Shown here: one piece after another, positions 44,353 to 56,455 of the stretch
How positions within the stretch are numbered: the stretch's first letter is position 1
How the letters are laid out: the number at the start of each line of letters is the position of its first letter
Source of the DNA: Pisolithus tinctorius
Taxonomy: Eukaryota; Basidiomycota; Agaricomycetes; Boletales; Pisolithaceae
Length of the DNA stretch: 64,000 nucleotides
Direction of reading: 5' to 3'
NCBI GenBank assembly: GCA_024663395.1
Contig: JANFAH010000004.1
Span: 3,720,001-3,784,000 of the forward strand
Translations under genes and position numbers: made by a program
Notes under the pieces: model-generated
The model's input: the letters and a program-made list of their open reading frames with translations, nothing else
Database searches by the model: none
Told to the model about the DNA's origin: nothing

Positions 44353-45950
44353 TTAATGCACACATCTGTCTATGAATGCAGAACAGACCCACCTTGCCTT
44401 TTCATCTGTGGCCTGTGTCAACAAGGTGGGATGTGTCACTGATAATTTCCTCATGAAGCTTGACCAGTATATAGGCATATAGTGGTGTGACTGGTAGGTG
44501 TTGCCCCATCCCATCAAGTACGACATCACCATCAGCATGGCTAGTTCTTGTTTGTGGTTGATTGTGTGTACTAAGCAGAAGAGGAGCAGCTGTTGTTGAT
44601 TGCAGAGGTCTTCCAAATAAGGCATACACATGTTGTGGTAGGTGAGACCCTTCATTAGCATGGCTGAAAGATTGTAATGCTTGCCCTGTTTCTTTGTTTG
44701 ATACATGGTTATGTAAAAGGATAGATTCATTGTTGCTCTCAAATTTGTAAGCAGTTTCACATCATTGTTACACTGAGCATTGATTGCTAACACAGGAACC
44801 CATCCATTGAGGAAGGGGTGTAAAATTGTTTCATCCCCCAATTGCCACTCTCCAATATAAAGTCATCATCTGCTATAGGGAATGGAGCCCATTGCTTGCA
44901 CACCAAGCCCTCCTTCTTGGTAGGAATCAGACACTGACAGATTTGGCAGGTGTGTAGCTGTTTTGCTCTAGTGATGTGTAGTTCCAGCTGTGCAACCTCT
45001 TCATCATAGTGCTCTGCCTGTGGTTTTGGTGGACAACAGTATGCAACATCAACATCATTCAGTATTGTCTTGATCAACTGGGCTGACTCCAAACCTGGAA
45101 GGTGCACTCACACATTCGCTCTGATGAATGAGTGCACACACTCATGAAAGCTCTCTTCATGCAGGAGCTGCTCTACATCATCTGTAGGAGGTGAGTGTTT
45201 CAACCACAGTAACATGTGAAGATGGAGTGACCCCCATCCTTGCAACTCAATGACTCCAAAGTAAGCCCTCACAATGCTGAAGATTCCTTTTTGTGAGTGC
45301 ATGCTATATGGAGTCACAGTAACACCAAAGAGGGTTTGTTTGATAGTCTTGATCATGAAGTGAAAAAATTTGGCTGCCATGTATGGGTCCCCTGCAATGT
45401 TTGCAGCATGTTTCTCTTATGATGGGCCAGTACTGGCAAGAAAGTTATCCATATTGATGTGTTCCCTGGCAAAGACCTGTGCAATGGGATCATGAAGATC
45501 ACATGGATTGATCATTATCCATAAACTAGGTGGATTGAACATGATGGATGTCACCCATATCTGACTTTGTAGTCGGTAGCAACTATGATTGGATCACTGT
45601 ACCTGACTGGCAGTGGCATAAAGGTGCTGCCACAGTAATTGGATTGCAGGATCACTTATATGCTGGTGTTGTTCTTCCTCCCTGACTGCTTGCTGCATAC
45701 TAGCCAACAAGATAGTGGATAAAAGATGCATGTCCCTGTCAAAACCCTTCCACTGCATCTGTAATCTGGCAGATCCTAGTGCCTGCCAATGTTGTGCTAT
45801 GGTGAAGGCCATGAATGCGAAGGTCACATCTCTCCAGAAGTGGCAATCATGGTACTCCAGAGCCCATCTGACATGCTTTCCAAAATCTATTGGGACTGGT
45901 TGCATGCACTCTATGCCCCCTTTGCCATAGGGATACAAACATGGATATGC
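44353..45950 (-). pseudogene. Helitron Rep (HUH nuclease) domain
   Basis: The segment 45938-45594 is the start of the Helitron-like N domain. The metal-binding HUH motif appears as GWGSLHLHMLLWL (about 45239-45203). The catalytic tyrosine region reads YITMYQTKKQ (about 44715-44690), two Tyr residues as in Helitrons. A cysteine pair set (CQICQCL) lies between them near 44945. TGA stops separate the pieces. Confidence 0.85.
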
Positions 45951-46376
45951 CTTTTTGAAGAAATTTCACTTGCTATCTGCAGGTTGCAGGATATGTGGTC
46001 TCTGCTGTGGCTGTCCAAAATCTGAGACAGGTTTGCCTCCATGCTTAACTGCATACCTGCCTTCTTGACCCTCATCCCATAGGTTGACAAGACCCCAAGT
46101 CATCAACACTTTTGCACTCAGTGTGGAGAGATTGGTATCAACTGTCCCTGAGACTTGCAAAGGAACCACATGCAGCATGGCACCATCATCCATGGACTGT
46201 CCTGTAATGTCATTCACATCCACTATGCAATACCTGCTGAGACCCATTACAGGGATATTGAGGAGAACTCATACCTTCATTGTCATCCATTGGCACATAT
46301 CCCTCCCCCTCCTCATCCACTATATGCATGTCTTCTGACTGTTGTATGACACTACTTATCTCCAATGGCACATCAT

Positions 46377-47363
46377 CTATTGGCAATGCATCCAGCCACT
46401 GGGTGGATACCTTGATATCACTGTAATCTTCAGATTGTTCTCTTTCAGCCACAGCAGTGCATCTCTGATGGCATTGTGATGCATGCAAAAGGTACTATGG
46501 AGCCAACCTTGTGGCAACTTCCCAGGCCCAATGTAGGTCACTGTAATCAAGGATGCCAAAATCATCAATGGCCATGGCATGAGGGCCCCACTGACCATCA
46601 ATGCTATACCATCCATATCAAGTTCATATGTTATAATGTTGCCACACATGGCGCTCTGCAAGATGGAGAAATCTTGAACACCTCCACTGTGTTTCAGGAA
46701 CAATTTGAACACATACACCCATGGGTACAACAGTGCTATAAGAAGTTGCTCTGGGAATGTCAGCACATCCAAGACCCAGAGGGTCAGCCCAATCCACAAC
46801 TGGTTTGCAAGCAAGAAGCAGGGTGGCTTGTCACCAGGTCATCATAAGTCTTCAGAACATTGTCAGCATACACTCACAGCAGGTGGCTGTAGGTCTCTGT
46901 GAACACTGCATGCCTCCAAGAGCATACCTTCAATCAGAAAATGTACCTTGTGTGATCAGAGGGGTTTAAGGCATTGCATGTTGGGTAGATCCATGAGCTT
47001 GATGACCTTTAGACCTTCAAGCTCAATGCTCTGTTCCCACACACAGATGGCACAGGTGCCAGTAGCCAATGCCAGATTGGATGTTGCTTGGTAGAAATTT
47101 GCATAGCACTGCTTGACCTTGTCCTGCATAGGCAGCTTGAGGTATTGGCCAGCATCATATTGGTTGGTGCCTACACCTGGTGTGACAGACTCTTCTTCTA
47201 ACCATGCACTTTTCAAAGATGTCAATGCTTTTTTGGCCCTCTTTTGTTTGTGAGCTCCCAGCCCCCAGACATTCTCCTCCTTGGCTTCTGACCATCGACA
47301 GGCTAGTGTGCACAACATTGCTATCGATGCTGCAGGGGCATCCTGGAGCACTTGCACAATCAA
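46377..47363 (-). pseudogene. Helitron N-terminal domain (fungal type)
   Basis: Contains CAIC followed by a conserved block around LANQLWIGLTLWVLDVLTFP and IALLYPWVYVFKLF, then GPGKLPQGWL. This layout precedes the Rep domain in fungal Helitron helicases; I believe it corresponds to the domain called DUF6570, from memory. Several stops interrupt it. Confidence 0.65.
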
Positions 47364-47599
47364 AAGTTCCTTTTTTTGTCACTTGTTCCTTGCCAGTGGC
47401 AATACTCCCTGCATTGCAGCCACAATGTCCTTCATGGTTAGCAACATGAGTTGTGACCATACATCCACCTGTGATTCCCACCCTGCCAATCTTATTAGAG
47501 GTGATAATAATGCATGTGACACCCTCTTAATAGAGGGAAAATACTATACTTTCTGCCTCCTTCAATATCTCTTCAATGATAATTGTACTTAGTGTGCAG

Positions 47600-48320
47600 T
47601 ACTCCAGTAGCCCAGAGGGAATAGTACTCTATTTATGCCATCTGATGTCAGTGGCAATGGCCACCCCCCCATGCCCCCTCACACTTGTTGCCAATGTTGG
47701 CTGATGTCAGTGGCAGTTGCCACCCTCCCACACTCACTGTTGCCCACAACGAGCTCGTATTTTGTGTATATCTCCCCCAATTGTGTACCAATTTGCCTCA
47801 GACTTTCTTTACCTTATTCGGGAACACGTGACCATTCTATTTGTTACTGGCTACCACCAAACAGCGATGTCAGAAAGCACTACCCTGCATGTGATGTATT
47901 TGTAATGTTGTTGTTGTATTTATAGTTCTATGATGTCAGCAGTTGTCAGTGACAGCTGCCACCCCTTGCACCCCCTTGTGCTCATTATTACCCATGACAA
48001 GCTCATGTTTTGCACATATCTCCCTCAACTGTGCACCTATTAGCATCGCATTTTCTTTACCTTACATGCAGGTGGCCCAGCAGCAATGAATAGTACCATT
48101 ACCATCACTTGCTAGTATTTATAATTATCATAATGTATCTATTTATGTCTGACATTGGCAGTCAATGGTGACACACTGACAGCAGATGCTCCACCCATGC
48201 TTGCTGTTGCCTACAGCAAGCTCACTGTTGTCCAGTGTCCACAACACATTATACATTACTGTTAACAGATTTCTTGTATGTATAACAACTCTCAACACAT
48301 TATGTATTAGCAAGAGTATG
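47600..48320. repeat. Diverged large tandem repeat
   Basis: A segment with TGATGTCAGTGGCAGTTGCCACC, then a CTCATTGTTGCC-like stretch, then CAAGCTC and ATATCTCCC, recurs three to four times with period roughly 200-250 bp. No coding potential. It separates the Helitron from the tail of gene X. Confidence 0.45.
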
Positions 48321-48324
48321 CAAG

Positions 48325-48559
48325 CTAATCATCCAGGTCTTCCTCATTATCATCATCATCTGTGTCTTGAATGAATTCAATGCTTTTCAGGAGTGTTCTC
48401 TTGCATGATCCATGTGACTTCTTTCTGGGTGGGCCCTCTGACCTGTTCTCCTTGTCTGCAGACAGCTCTGCACCACTGGGTGCCTTGCACTTGCATGATA
48501 CACCTGCATCTGCTCTTTTCTTGCATGGTTCAAGCACTGCCTCACCTGTGGTGACTCAG
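48325..48559 (-). pseudogene. Gene X, C-terminal part
   Basis: Open from 48537 to 48325 on the minus strand: a basic, Lys/Arg-rich segment (ADKENRSEGPPRKKSHGSC) and an acidic end (DTDDDDNEEDLDD). It directly follows the 3' end of M2. The other part of gene X lies at 61976-63933. Confidence 0.5.
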
Positions 48560-48716
48560 TGGAGCAGCAGACTGGGCTTCGGTCGGATGAACTAGGCTGA
48601 GCTTGTGGTTGTTCTGTTGTATCTGTACATGTGCACCTCTGTGTCTAAGTGTGTCCATCTGACTAAGCGCACTGTGGCTGTATCCTCGCCTCCTGTCCCT
48701 GGGCCTCCCCACTCCA
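48560..48716 (-). repeat. M2 3' LTR
   Basis: 157 bp, near-identical to 61819-61975. Short for gypsy LTRs. Confidence 0.8.
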
Positions 48717-48799
48717 TGTGCCCCCTTCAAAAAATGATGATGTCCTCATTGTCCACATGCACCACTACATCTGTTCGCCCTCCCTCTTGGTTGCCTCGT

Positions 48800-50534
48800 C
48801 TATGCCCTCTCTGCCAAAGCGCTCCCTTCCTCTGGGGGATCCTCGCCATCCTTGCCTACACCATCCTGCTCATTGTCTCCATTGTTCCCTTCCTCTTCCG
48901 CAGTTCCTTCTCTCCCACTTTTTGCATTCATACTGTTTCCACCTCCACTCTCATTCTGCTGTAGTTGTTGTACATAGCATTGTTGGTCACTGTGCAGGCA
49001 TGTGCCCTCTCTCGGTTCGAATGTGCATAGGCATTGTGCACTGAATTCACCCTTGAGCGGTGTACCTGCTAGTGTTTCTAACCTGTAGGAGTTTCTCAGA
49101 CATGTAGCAACTCTATGGGGAGTGGACCACTTAGGTAACAGTTTTCGCTCTGTCTTGAAGGTATAGTCCAAGTCATTCCGGTATATTTGTACAAGGTCTC
49201 CTATGTTGAATACAACTTCTGCCAGCTGTCATTTAAGCACATGACGATCAAATGCTGTTTTTCATTTGATTGCATGTCTCACTGCTTCGTTGTAACCATC
49301 TAGGCGTTGCTGTGTGGCATATGCCATATGTATTGTTGCGTTGAGTGTGGACAGTTCTGTGGTACTAGACATTAGCTCTGTGTGCTTTGTGTCAACAACT
49401 AAACCTAGGAGTAGTTCTTTTGGTGTGAACTTGAGAGATGGAAGGAGGCAATTGTTCATGGCCTGGACTGCATCATCCAGGTGGTCTGGCCACGTTCTCG
49501 GCAGTTTTTCCCAATCATTGTTCTCTGCACCATCTTCTCCCACATTCGGCACACACAGGCATTTGAGGATGTGTAATAGTAACTTGTTGGTTCCTTCAAC
49601 TAGTCCATTGATCCATGGTGAGTATGCGGCTACTACATGATGTGTGCATGACCACTTAGTGCAACATTCTTTGACCAACTCGCTGCTGAAGTGGCGGCCT
49701 CCATCCATCATGAACATTTCTGTGGCAGTGAAACTGTTGAAGATGTTTGCCAGGTGTCAACTGTCATTTTGGCTGTACCTGCTGTTTTGAACTTAGTAAC
49801 CCACAGGTGCTGTGAAAACATGTCTAAGAAAAGGCCTAGCATGTGATACCCACCCTTGCCCATTGGCATTGCTAGGTAGTCTCCAACTAGTAATTCAAAT
49901 GGGTGTCTTCTTGTTATAGGCTCTAATAATGAGTTTAATTTGGGTGTGCTGAAGTTTTTGCATTTTGCGCAGTCGTGTATGGCTTTCATTACTGTGAGAT
50001 CCATCTTCGGTGCATAGCAGCGATCTGTTAGGGCGATTTTTAGCGCATCCCAGCCCCAGTGTCCTCCGGTTTCATGCATTTGTTGCACTTTTTCTTTGGC
50101 CTCTTCCCATGAGATACACTCCACCTTGTGTTGTGGCCTGATACTGGTGCCACCATACAATCTCCATAACTTACCCTCCTGTATTACATACTGCTTTGCC
50201 CGATGTCTTGCCTTGCTACAGTTGCAAATGGGCATGTTTGTGTCAGTGTTGAGTATGGTGTCCATGACCTCATGGAACAGTGGTTTGCTGTTGAAACGTT
50301 GTCATAACTCTTGGTTGCTCTGGGATAGTTTGTTGATGGTGAACATGTCATTAATGAGTCCTAGTGTTGTTTTGGGGTCTGGGCTGACCGACCAGCTACT
50401 CCCATCCTCCTCATTGTCATGTTCCATATTGTCCCACTGTTGGCCTAGCCTGCCCACAACTACGTTGAGTCATCCTGGTACATGTCACACTGCTATAATG
50501 TTGTGTGCTAGTATCCCATCTTGCCATTGTGCGT
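48800..50534 (-). pseudogene. M2 post-RNase H region and integrase
   Basis: From 50534 the frame continues the RNase H tail (HNIIAVCHVPG). The integrase zinc region is HETGGHWGWDALK with CAKCKNF (about 50060-49950). Catalytic D is in LVGDYLAMPMG (about 49890), a second D in MFMMDGGRHF, and E in GLVEGTNKLLL. A frameshift near 49720 separates the first D from the others. The C-terminal tail (49171-48800) is acidic and Ser/Gly-rich. Inactive through frameshift and TGAs. Confidence 0.87.
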
Positions 50535-51530
50535 TGTGGGACAATACCTCTGGGTAGTGTGTGAATAGGAGAAAGCTGTAGGGAAAATCCCTAGGCTCGA
50601 CCCAAGGGGTGCTGAGTAGGAAGGAGATGTAGAGTGTGATGGTAGAGTCAGTCAAAGAGTCAAATGTGGGTCACGGAATCTAATTCCGCAGAGCTGAAGG
50701 TAGGGATAGACTTGCTTTTGAAATTCCAGACGACAATCTTGCACCGAGGAAGTAACTCCGAGACGAATTAAGTGCGCAGGAGAGGAAAACAAGTGCTGGT
50801 GGAACAAGGACACAAAGACACAGTAGACACAAAGACACAGGTACACAGCAGACACAGAGGACATGAAGACTCTTTGAACTCTTCAGACTCACAGAAGACA
50901 CAGAATGTGGGTCCTAAAAGATGATTCCCATTTCGTCGCTGAGGCAGAATTATATAGTACATGGATAGTAAGGTACTGATCGGAGAAATGTGGGGCGGGT
51001 GAAGCAAAACTCCGAAAAACAAAGGGGGCGATGTGTCAGATGTCAAAGCCATACAGCAACATGTGAGAACAAACTGTAAGGTAGTAACTGAGAAGTACAA
51101 CAGGAAAGACGGGTATCTTCTGACAGGACAAGTGTACACTGTACTGTAGAGTGGAACACGAAGGGTAGAGGCTGTAGGTAGAAAGGGGTTCTTGCATTGT
51201 GGAGAAAGGTTCACAGGAAAGGAATGAGAGGGGTAACCAGAGTTTTTACTGATGATCTGTGTGGTTTCCCGGCTATGTGGTGAGGCAAGGGTTGAAGCGG
51301 CACGACTGTGGAATTCTGGATAGACATATGTCAGGTTGATGTTGACGTGGAATTTTGGGATGATGACTGGTGTGTGTTATTGATGGACAGGGGAGCTCCG
51401 AAGGTTTGACAGGCGAGGCAGCACATGAGGCAGATGGGATAATTCCGAAGACGATAGACATGGATGGTAACGGCGGAATTTTGGTGTTGGCATCCCTATT
51501 TCGGCCTCAGGGAGTATACTACTCCCTACA
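50535..51530 (-). repeat. Solo LTR of the D family, reversed, in M2
   Basis: 996 bp, reverse of the D LTR. Flanks GCGT (50531-50534) and GCAT (51531-51534) form a 4-bp duplication differing by a CpG-type change. Removing it restores the RNase H frame. Confidence 0.87.
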
Positions 51531-52458
51531 GCATGTGCTGCAGATATATTGTCATTTGATAGGACATCCTTGAGGGCTTGACAGTCTGTCTCAATCTCCA
51601 CCAGGAAGCCCCACACTATATCCGTGAAGCAGTCCAGGCCAAACTTCAGCACTGCGAACTCTAATAGGAACGGCTTGTAGTTCCTCTCGGTCAACAATGT
51701 TTGTTTCGATGCAAATGCTGTTGGTACTGTTTTTTCAATGGTCTTGCCTGTTAGTGTCTGTATCCTGCTATGCTGTGTTAGTATGGCTCTGAAGCCTTCT
51801 TGGCATCCATCTGTAGTTACTATGAATGGTGTCCCATCATAGTGTGGTGCGTGCAATGTTGGTTGGCTTGTTAGTGCTACTTTGAGGTCCAGGAATGCTG
51901 CTGTGTGCTTGGGCTCCCATTTATCTGTGAGCTTGTAGTTAGTTAGTGCTTTTTGGTATGTGGGTTTAGATGTGGGCTTAGGTATGTTGACTTGTTTTAT
52001 TAAATCCCAAAGCAGTCCTTCGATTTTGGTGTATCCTCTAATGAGGTCTTGGAAGTGACCTGCTAGTCTGAGGAATGATGTGAGCTTGAGTGCATCATCC
52101 AGTTGTTTCCATTTGATGATTGCTGATAATTTTGCTAGGTCTGGTTGTACTCCATGTGGTCTGATTGTTGCTCTGGTGAACATCATTTCTGTCATATACA
52201 AGCAGCATTTGGTTGGTGACAGTGATAGCTTGCATATTCAGCATCACTGGAAGATCCTTTGTAGTTTTGTTAGCATGCCATCAAAGGTGTTGTCTGCATA
52301 GCTGCCATTGTCTATGAACAATTCCATTGTATTGTCCGATAGCATGTTGTGCAGGCAGTTGGTCGCCATTGCTGAAAACATTGTTGGTGTGCCTGTCCAT
52401 CCCATCGCCATTCTTTTGTACCAGAAGTACCCTTTCCCATCAATGAAGAACATAAAGT
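51531..52458 (-). pseudogene. M2 RT C-terminal half and RNase H
   Basis: Begins after the second D LTR with FFIDGKGYFWYKRMAMGWTG and GTPTMFSAM. The polymerase catalytic pair appears as FIDNG, Asp-Asn instead of Asp-Asp. Connection and RNase H follow (FIVTTDGCQEGFRAIL, KQTLLTERNYKPFLLE, ETDCQALKDVL). Confidence 0.87.
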
Positions 52459-52462
52459 ATGG

Positions 52463-53493
52463 TGTAGGGAGTGGTGTACACCCTGAGGCCAAAATAGGGA
52501 TGCCAACACCAAAATTCTGCTGTTCCAAAGTCGACCCCTATCAGAGTTCCACATCTGTCATCTTCAGAATTATTGCATCTGCCTCATGCATCTGCCTCGT
52601 GCACTGCCTTGCCCATTGAACCTTTGGAGCTCTCCTGTCCATCAATAACACACACCAGTCATCATCCCGGAATTCCATGTCAACATCAACCTGACACACA
52701 TCTATCCAGAATTCCACAGTCATGTCGCCTCAACCTTCCCCTCGCCACATAGCCAGGAAATCATGCAGATCATCAGTAAAAAACTCCAGTTACCTCTCTC
52801 ATTCTTCTCCTGCAAACCTGTCTCCACAATGCGAGTACCCCTTTTGCATCTATGGCTTCTATCCTTCATGCACTCCATGGTATGATGTACACTTGTCCTG
52901 TCGGAAGGTACCCATCTTTTCCCATTTGTTTTTCTCAGTTACTACTTAACAGTTTGTCTTCACATGATTCTGTATGGCTTTGACATCTGACACATTGCCC
53001 TCTTTGTTTTTCAGAATTTTGCTTTACCTGCCCCACATTTCTCTGATCAGTACCTTACTATCCATGTACTATATGAGTCCGCCTCAGCAATGAAAAATGA
53101 TCATCTTTTTGGGACTCACAATCCATGTCATATGCGAATCTAAAGTGTTCAAAGTGCCCTTGCATCCTCTGTGTCTTTGCGTCACTTGTGTCTACTGTGT
53201 CTACTTCATCTTTGTGTCCTTGATCTGCTAGTACCTTGTTTTCCTCTCCCATGTGCTTAATTCATCCTGGAGTTACTTCATTGGGTCAAGATTGTCACAC
53301 AGAATTTCAAAAGCAAGTCTATCCCTGCCTATGACTCTGCAGAATTAAATTCCATGCCCTACATTTGACTCTTTGACTGACTCCACCATCGCACTCTACA
53401 TCTCCTTCCCACTCAGCACCCCTTGGGTCGAGCCTAGGGATTTCCCCTACAGCCTTCCCCTATTTGCATGCTACCCAGAGGTAGTGTCTCACA
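52463..53493 (+). repeat. Solo LTR of the D family, forward, in M2
   Basis: 1,031 bp, TGTAGGGAGTGG...GTGTCTCACA, flanked by ATGG (52459-52462 and 53494-53497). It is poorer in CpG than D itself, so it is an older member. Removing it restores the RT frame at WRPYFMFFID. Confidence 0.87.
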
Positions 53494-53497
53494 ATGG

Positions 53498-53894
53498 TCG
53501 CCATTTCTCTGGGATCTGTATTGTGTAGAAGCCCACTGCAAAGTCGAACACTGAGACATACTTGTGTCTGCTTAGACATTGTTGTTTTGCTCTGATATTG
53601 CCTTGAAACAGCACTGGTATTTGGGTGACCTTGTTCAGATCTGAGAAGTTTTGTGTTATGTGCCATTTTGGTGCTTCGTTTGATGGTTTTGTTGTTGTGT
53701 TGGGCTGCCATTCCTGTTCATTTGTTGTTACTGTGAACGGTTGTGCTAGGTTTGTGTCAGTGCATTGTCTGTTTAGTTCTCATTGGAGGTCACTCAGCAT
53801 CATTCCTCCATTAATGTCATGTGTTTTTTGTGCTAGTACTGTTGGTGCAACATGTTTGATCCACGGGATATTGGCTTGTTCAATGAGGTCAGCC
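53498..53894 (-). pseudogene. M2 RT, N-terminal half (a further piece lies at 58184-58238)
   Basis: Contains the palm block VSVFDFAVGFYTIQIPEKW and upstream FSDLNKVTQIPVLFQGN. The coding sequence is broken at 53894 by foldback 2 and continues at 58238-58184 (QCQFMHRWVDQMLEAD). Confidence 0.8.
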
Positions 53895-54109
53895 CACTTA
53901 AGTCAACCACCTTTGGAGACCTATTAGGTCTACATATTTCTACAGATGTATATACCTATGAGGTTTGACAGGTCAGGTATCCCCAACCACTGGTGGGGAA
54001 GGTTTTTTCTCCAGCACCATGCCTGGGGATTCTCCAGGCCCCCTTTGGATTTCTCCTGGGATAGTGCTGGAGAAATGGACTTCACCACAATTAATATATG
54101 TTTCCCCAA

Positions 54110-54590
54110 ATATGTCAGAGTGACTGGGGTCCATATGGGCCTTTCTCCAGCTGAAATAGGGTCTCCATTGGACTTTCTCCATGCCAATAAGGACCCAAAT
54201 GAGGGTTTCCCCAGCTGAAATAGGACCTCCATTGGACATTCTCCATGCCAAAAAGGACCCAAATGGGGGTTTCTCCAGCTGAAATAGGACCTCCATGGGA
54301 CTTTCTCCATGCAAAAATAGACCAGAATGAGAGTTTCTCCAGCTGAAATAGGGCCTTAATGGGCCTTTCTCCATGCAAAAAAAAGACCTAAATGGTGCTT
54401 TCTCCAGCTTAAATAGGGCCTCCATGGGACTTTCCCCACACCAAAAAGGACCTAGATGGTGCTTTCTCCAGCTGAAATAGGGCCTCCATGGGACTTTCTC
54501 CACACCAAATGGTGCTTTCTCCAGCTGAAATAGGGTCTCCATGGGACTTTCCCCATACCAACAAGGACCCAAATGAGGCTTTTACCAAAT
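54110..54590. repeat. About 63-bp tandem array, left arm (mirrored at 57490-57970)
   Basis: Units contain TTTCTCCAGCTGAAATAGG, then CTCCATGGGACTTTCTCC and a variable A-rich stretch, about eight copies. The long minus ORFs here are repeat products. Confidence 0.8.
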
Positions 54591-54594
54591 GGGT

Positions 54595-55045
54595 TGGGTG
54601 ATTCTCCAAACAGGTATGGGGAATCTCCAAGCAAGTGTGGAGAATCTCCAAGTGAGTTGGGAGAATCTCCAAGCAGGTGTGGGGAATCTCCAAGCAAGTG
54701 TGGAGAATCTCCAAGTGGGTTGGGAGAATCTCCAAGCAGGTGTGGGGAATCTCCAAGCAAGTGTGGAGAATCTCCAAGTGGGTTGGGAGAATCTCCAAGC
54801 AGGGGTGGGGAATCTCCAAGCAAGTGTGGAGAATCTCCAAGTGAGTGTGGAGAATCCCCAAGTGGGTTGGGAGAATCTCCAAGCAGGTGTGGGGAATCTC
54901 CAAGCAGGGGTGGAGAATCCCCAAGCAAGTGTGGAGAATCTCCAAGTGGGTTGGGAGAATCTCCAAGCAGGTGTGGGGAATCTCCAAGCAAGTGTGGAGA
55001 ATCTCCAAGGGAGTGTGGAGAATCTCCAAGGGAGTGTGGAGGATC
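54595..55045. repeat. 21-bp minisatellite, left arm of foldback 2
   Basis: Units of GGAGAATCTCCAAGCAAGTGT type, about 21 copies, built on the same GGAGA(A/T)TCTCC core as foldback 1. A shorter version is in the right arm (56305-56450 and 57262-57480), split by LTR A2. Confidence 0.85.
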
Positions 55046-55059
55046 CAAAGTGACAGAAA

Positions 55060-55720
55060 TGCGAAAATGGTCCAATGGTACACTTTGTAATACTCTTCAC
55101 AAAGGTATAAATCACTACTAGACTTGGTGATCAGATGTGCCCATGTACATTTCTGATGCTTTGAGGGGATGCTACTGCAAGGCACATGGTGCCAGTTTCA
55201 TGGGGCATGCTCCAGCATGCCACACCTCAATTCTGGTGGTCATAGCCCCAGTGGGGAGTGAGCAATGAAATGTTTTTGATATGTTTTGGCAATCTCCACC
55301 ATTTTATTTGCGCTTTTTGGAGTTTTCCCACGCATCTGGGAAGTGTAATTGGATTCCTGTTCACTCAATTCCAATTGGACTTCCCTGAAATCTGGCACAT
55401 AGATAGATGCTGACATGGGGAATCCAGGTGAGGTATTCAATATGGCATGCACCCAGTAAGGGATGCATGGTGGGATGTTTTCTGACTGTTTTCAATCCTG
55501 TTATATCCCAGCAACCAGAGAATTTGATTGGTTGATCTTTGGACATGATATAGGTACTATGTAGACCAGTTCACCTACCAAAATACAGACCATTCCATTG
55601 AGGAACAAATTAGTAATAACATGATTGATGGTGTAGCACAGCCACACTCTGGAACAGCATGCATTCAGGGGTGGTTTAGTCATGTGCCAGGTTCACAATG
55701 TTGAACATGAGGTAACTCCA
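55060..55720. other. Central unique segment of foldback 2
   Basis: About 660 bp with no ORF of note. It contains a perfect 8-bp-stem hairpin (GGCATGCT-CC-AGCATGCC, near 55205). Foldback 1 lacks this segment. Confidence 0.5.
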
Positions 55721-56010
55721 GTCATGTGATGTCACATGACTAATAAGATCACATGACAGATCTCCCCGGTCACCCAAGGTGCCTGATCATGTGACCAACA
55801 ACCACGTGACTGGTCAACCATGCTGCTCCATGACTCTCTGTCACGTGATCTCAGGTCATGAGACTGTGGCAGTGGCTGTCATGTGATCACTCATCATGTG
55901 ACTGGGGTAGCGTCACACTCAGATGACACCGGAGCACGTGACCATTACATAATCGGTCACGTGACCGCTGCACCTGACCTTGCATCATGTGATCCTTTGT
56001 CATGTGACTT
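55721..56010. repeat. TCACGTGA-type octamer cluster in foldback 2
   Basis: About 12 octamers in 290 bp: CACGTG cores (4), CATGTG (about 6) and CACATG (2), nearly all flanked by T/A to give TCAYRTGA. Confidence 0.6.
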
Positions 56011-56455
56011 GACCACTACCACTCAATGCTACACTTTTTGTAGTCAATGGTAGTCAAAAATGCGCACTACCAAAGTGTAGTGTAGCCTACATTACACAAC
56101 ACTAATAACTACTATAGCCAGTACTGATACTACATTACCACCCCAGGAAGTGTAAATGGAGTGATGTCATCATAATAAAAGTTGTAGCTGCTGATTGTAC
56201 AATCATGACCATATGCTTATCTTATCAGAAAGTGGAATTTTGCGTGAGAAAAACACAAAATACTTGGACAAACACAATTGTTTACATTAAATGTCATTTC
56301 TCCACAGTCAGATGGAGACTCCCCATACCCACTTGGAGATTCCCCACACCTACTTGGAGATTCCCCACACCTGCTTGGGGATTCCCCCAACTCACTTGGA
56401 GATTCTCCCAACCCACTTGGGGATTCTCCACACTTGCTTGGAGATTGTCATGACC

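Larger units (their letters stand above)
41583..47481 (-). mobile_element. Decayed Helitron (RepHel) coding region
   Basis: Minus strand, in order: an N-terminal fungal-type domain (47.4-46.4 kb), a Helitron-like Rep nuclease domain (45.95-44.4 kb) with HUH and Tyr motifs, and a PIF1-family helicase (43.7-41.6 kb). Rolling-circle Helitrons encode this fusion. The frame is broken by many stops, TGA in the cases I checked, and by some frameshifts; length is close to full. Ends were not located. Confidence 0.87.

Noticed and set aside
48560..48716. A host promoter shared by two loci (48560 and 61819)
   Set aside because: The two copies sit on either side of a complete gag-pol order with a polypurine tract, so they are LTRs of M2.
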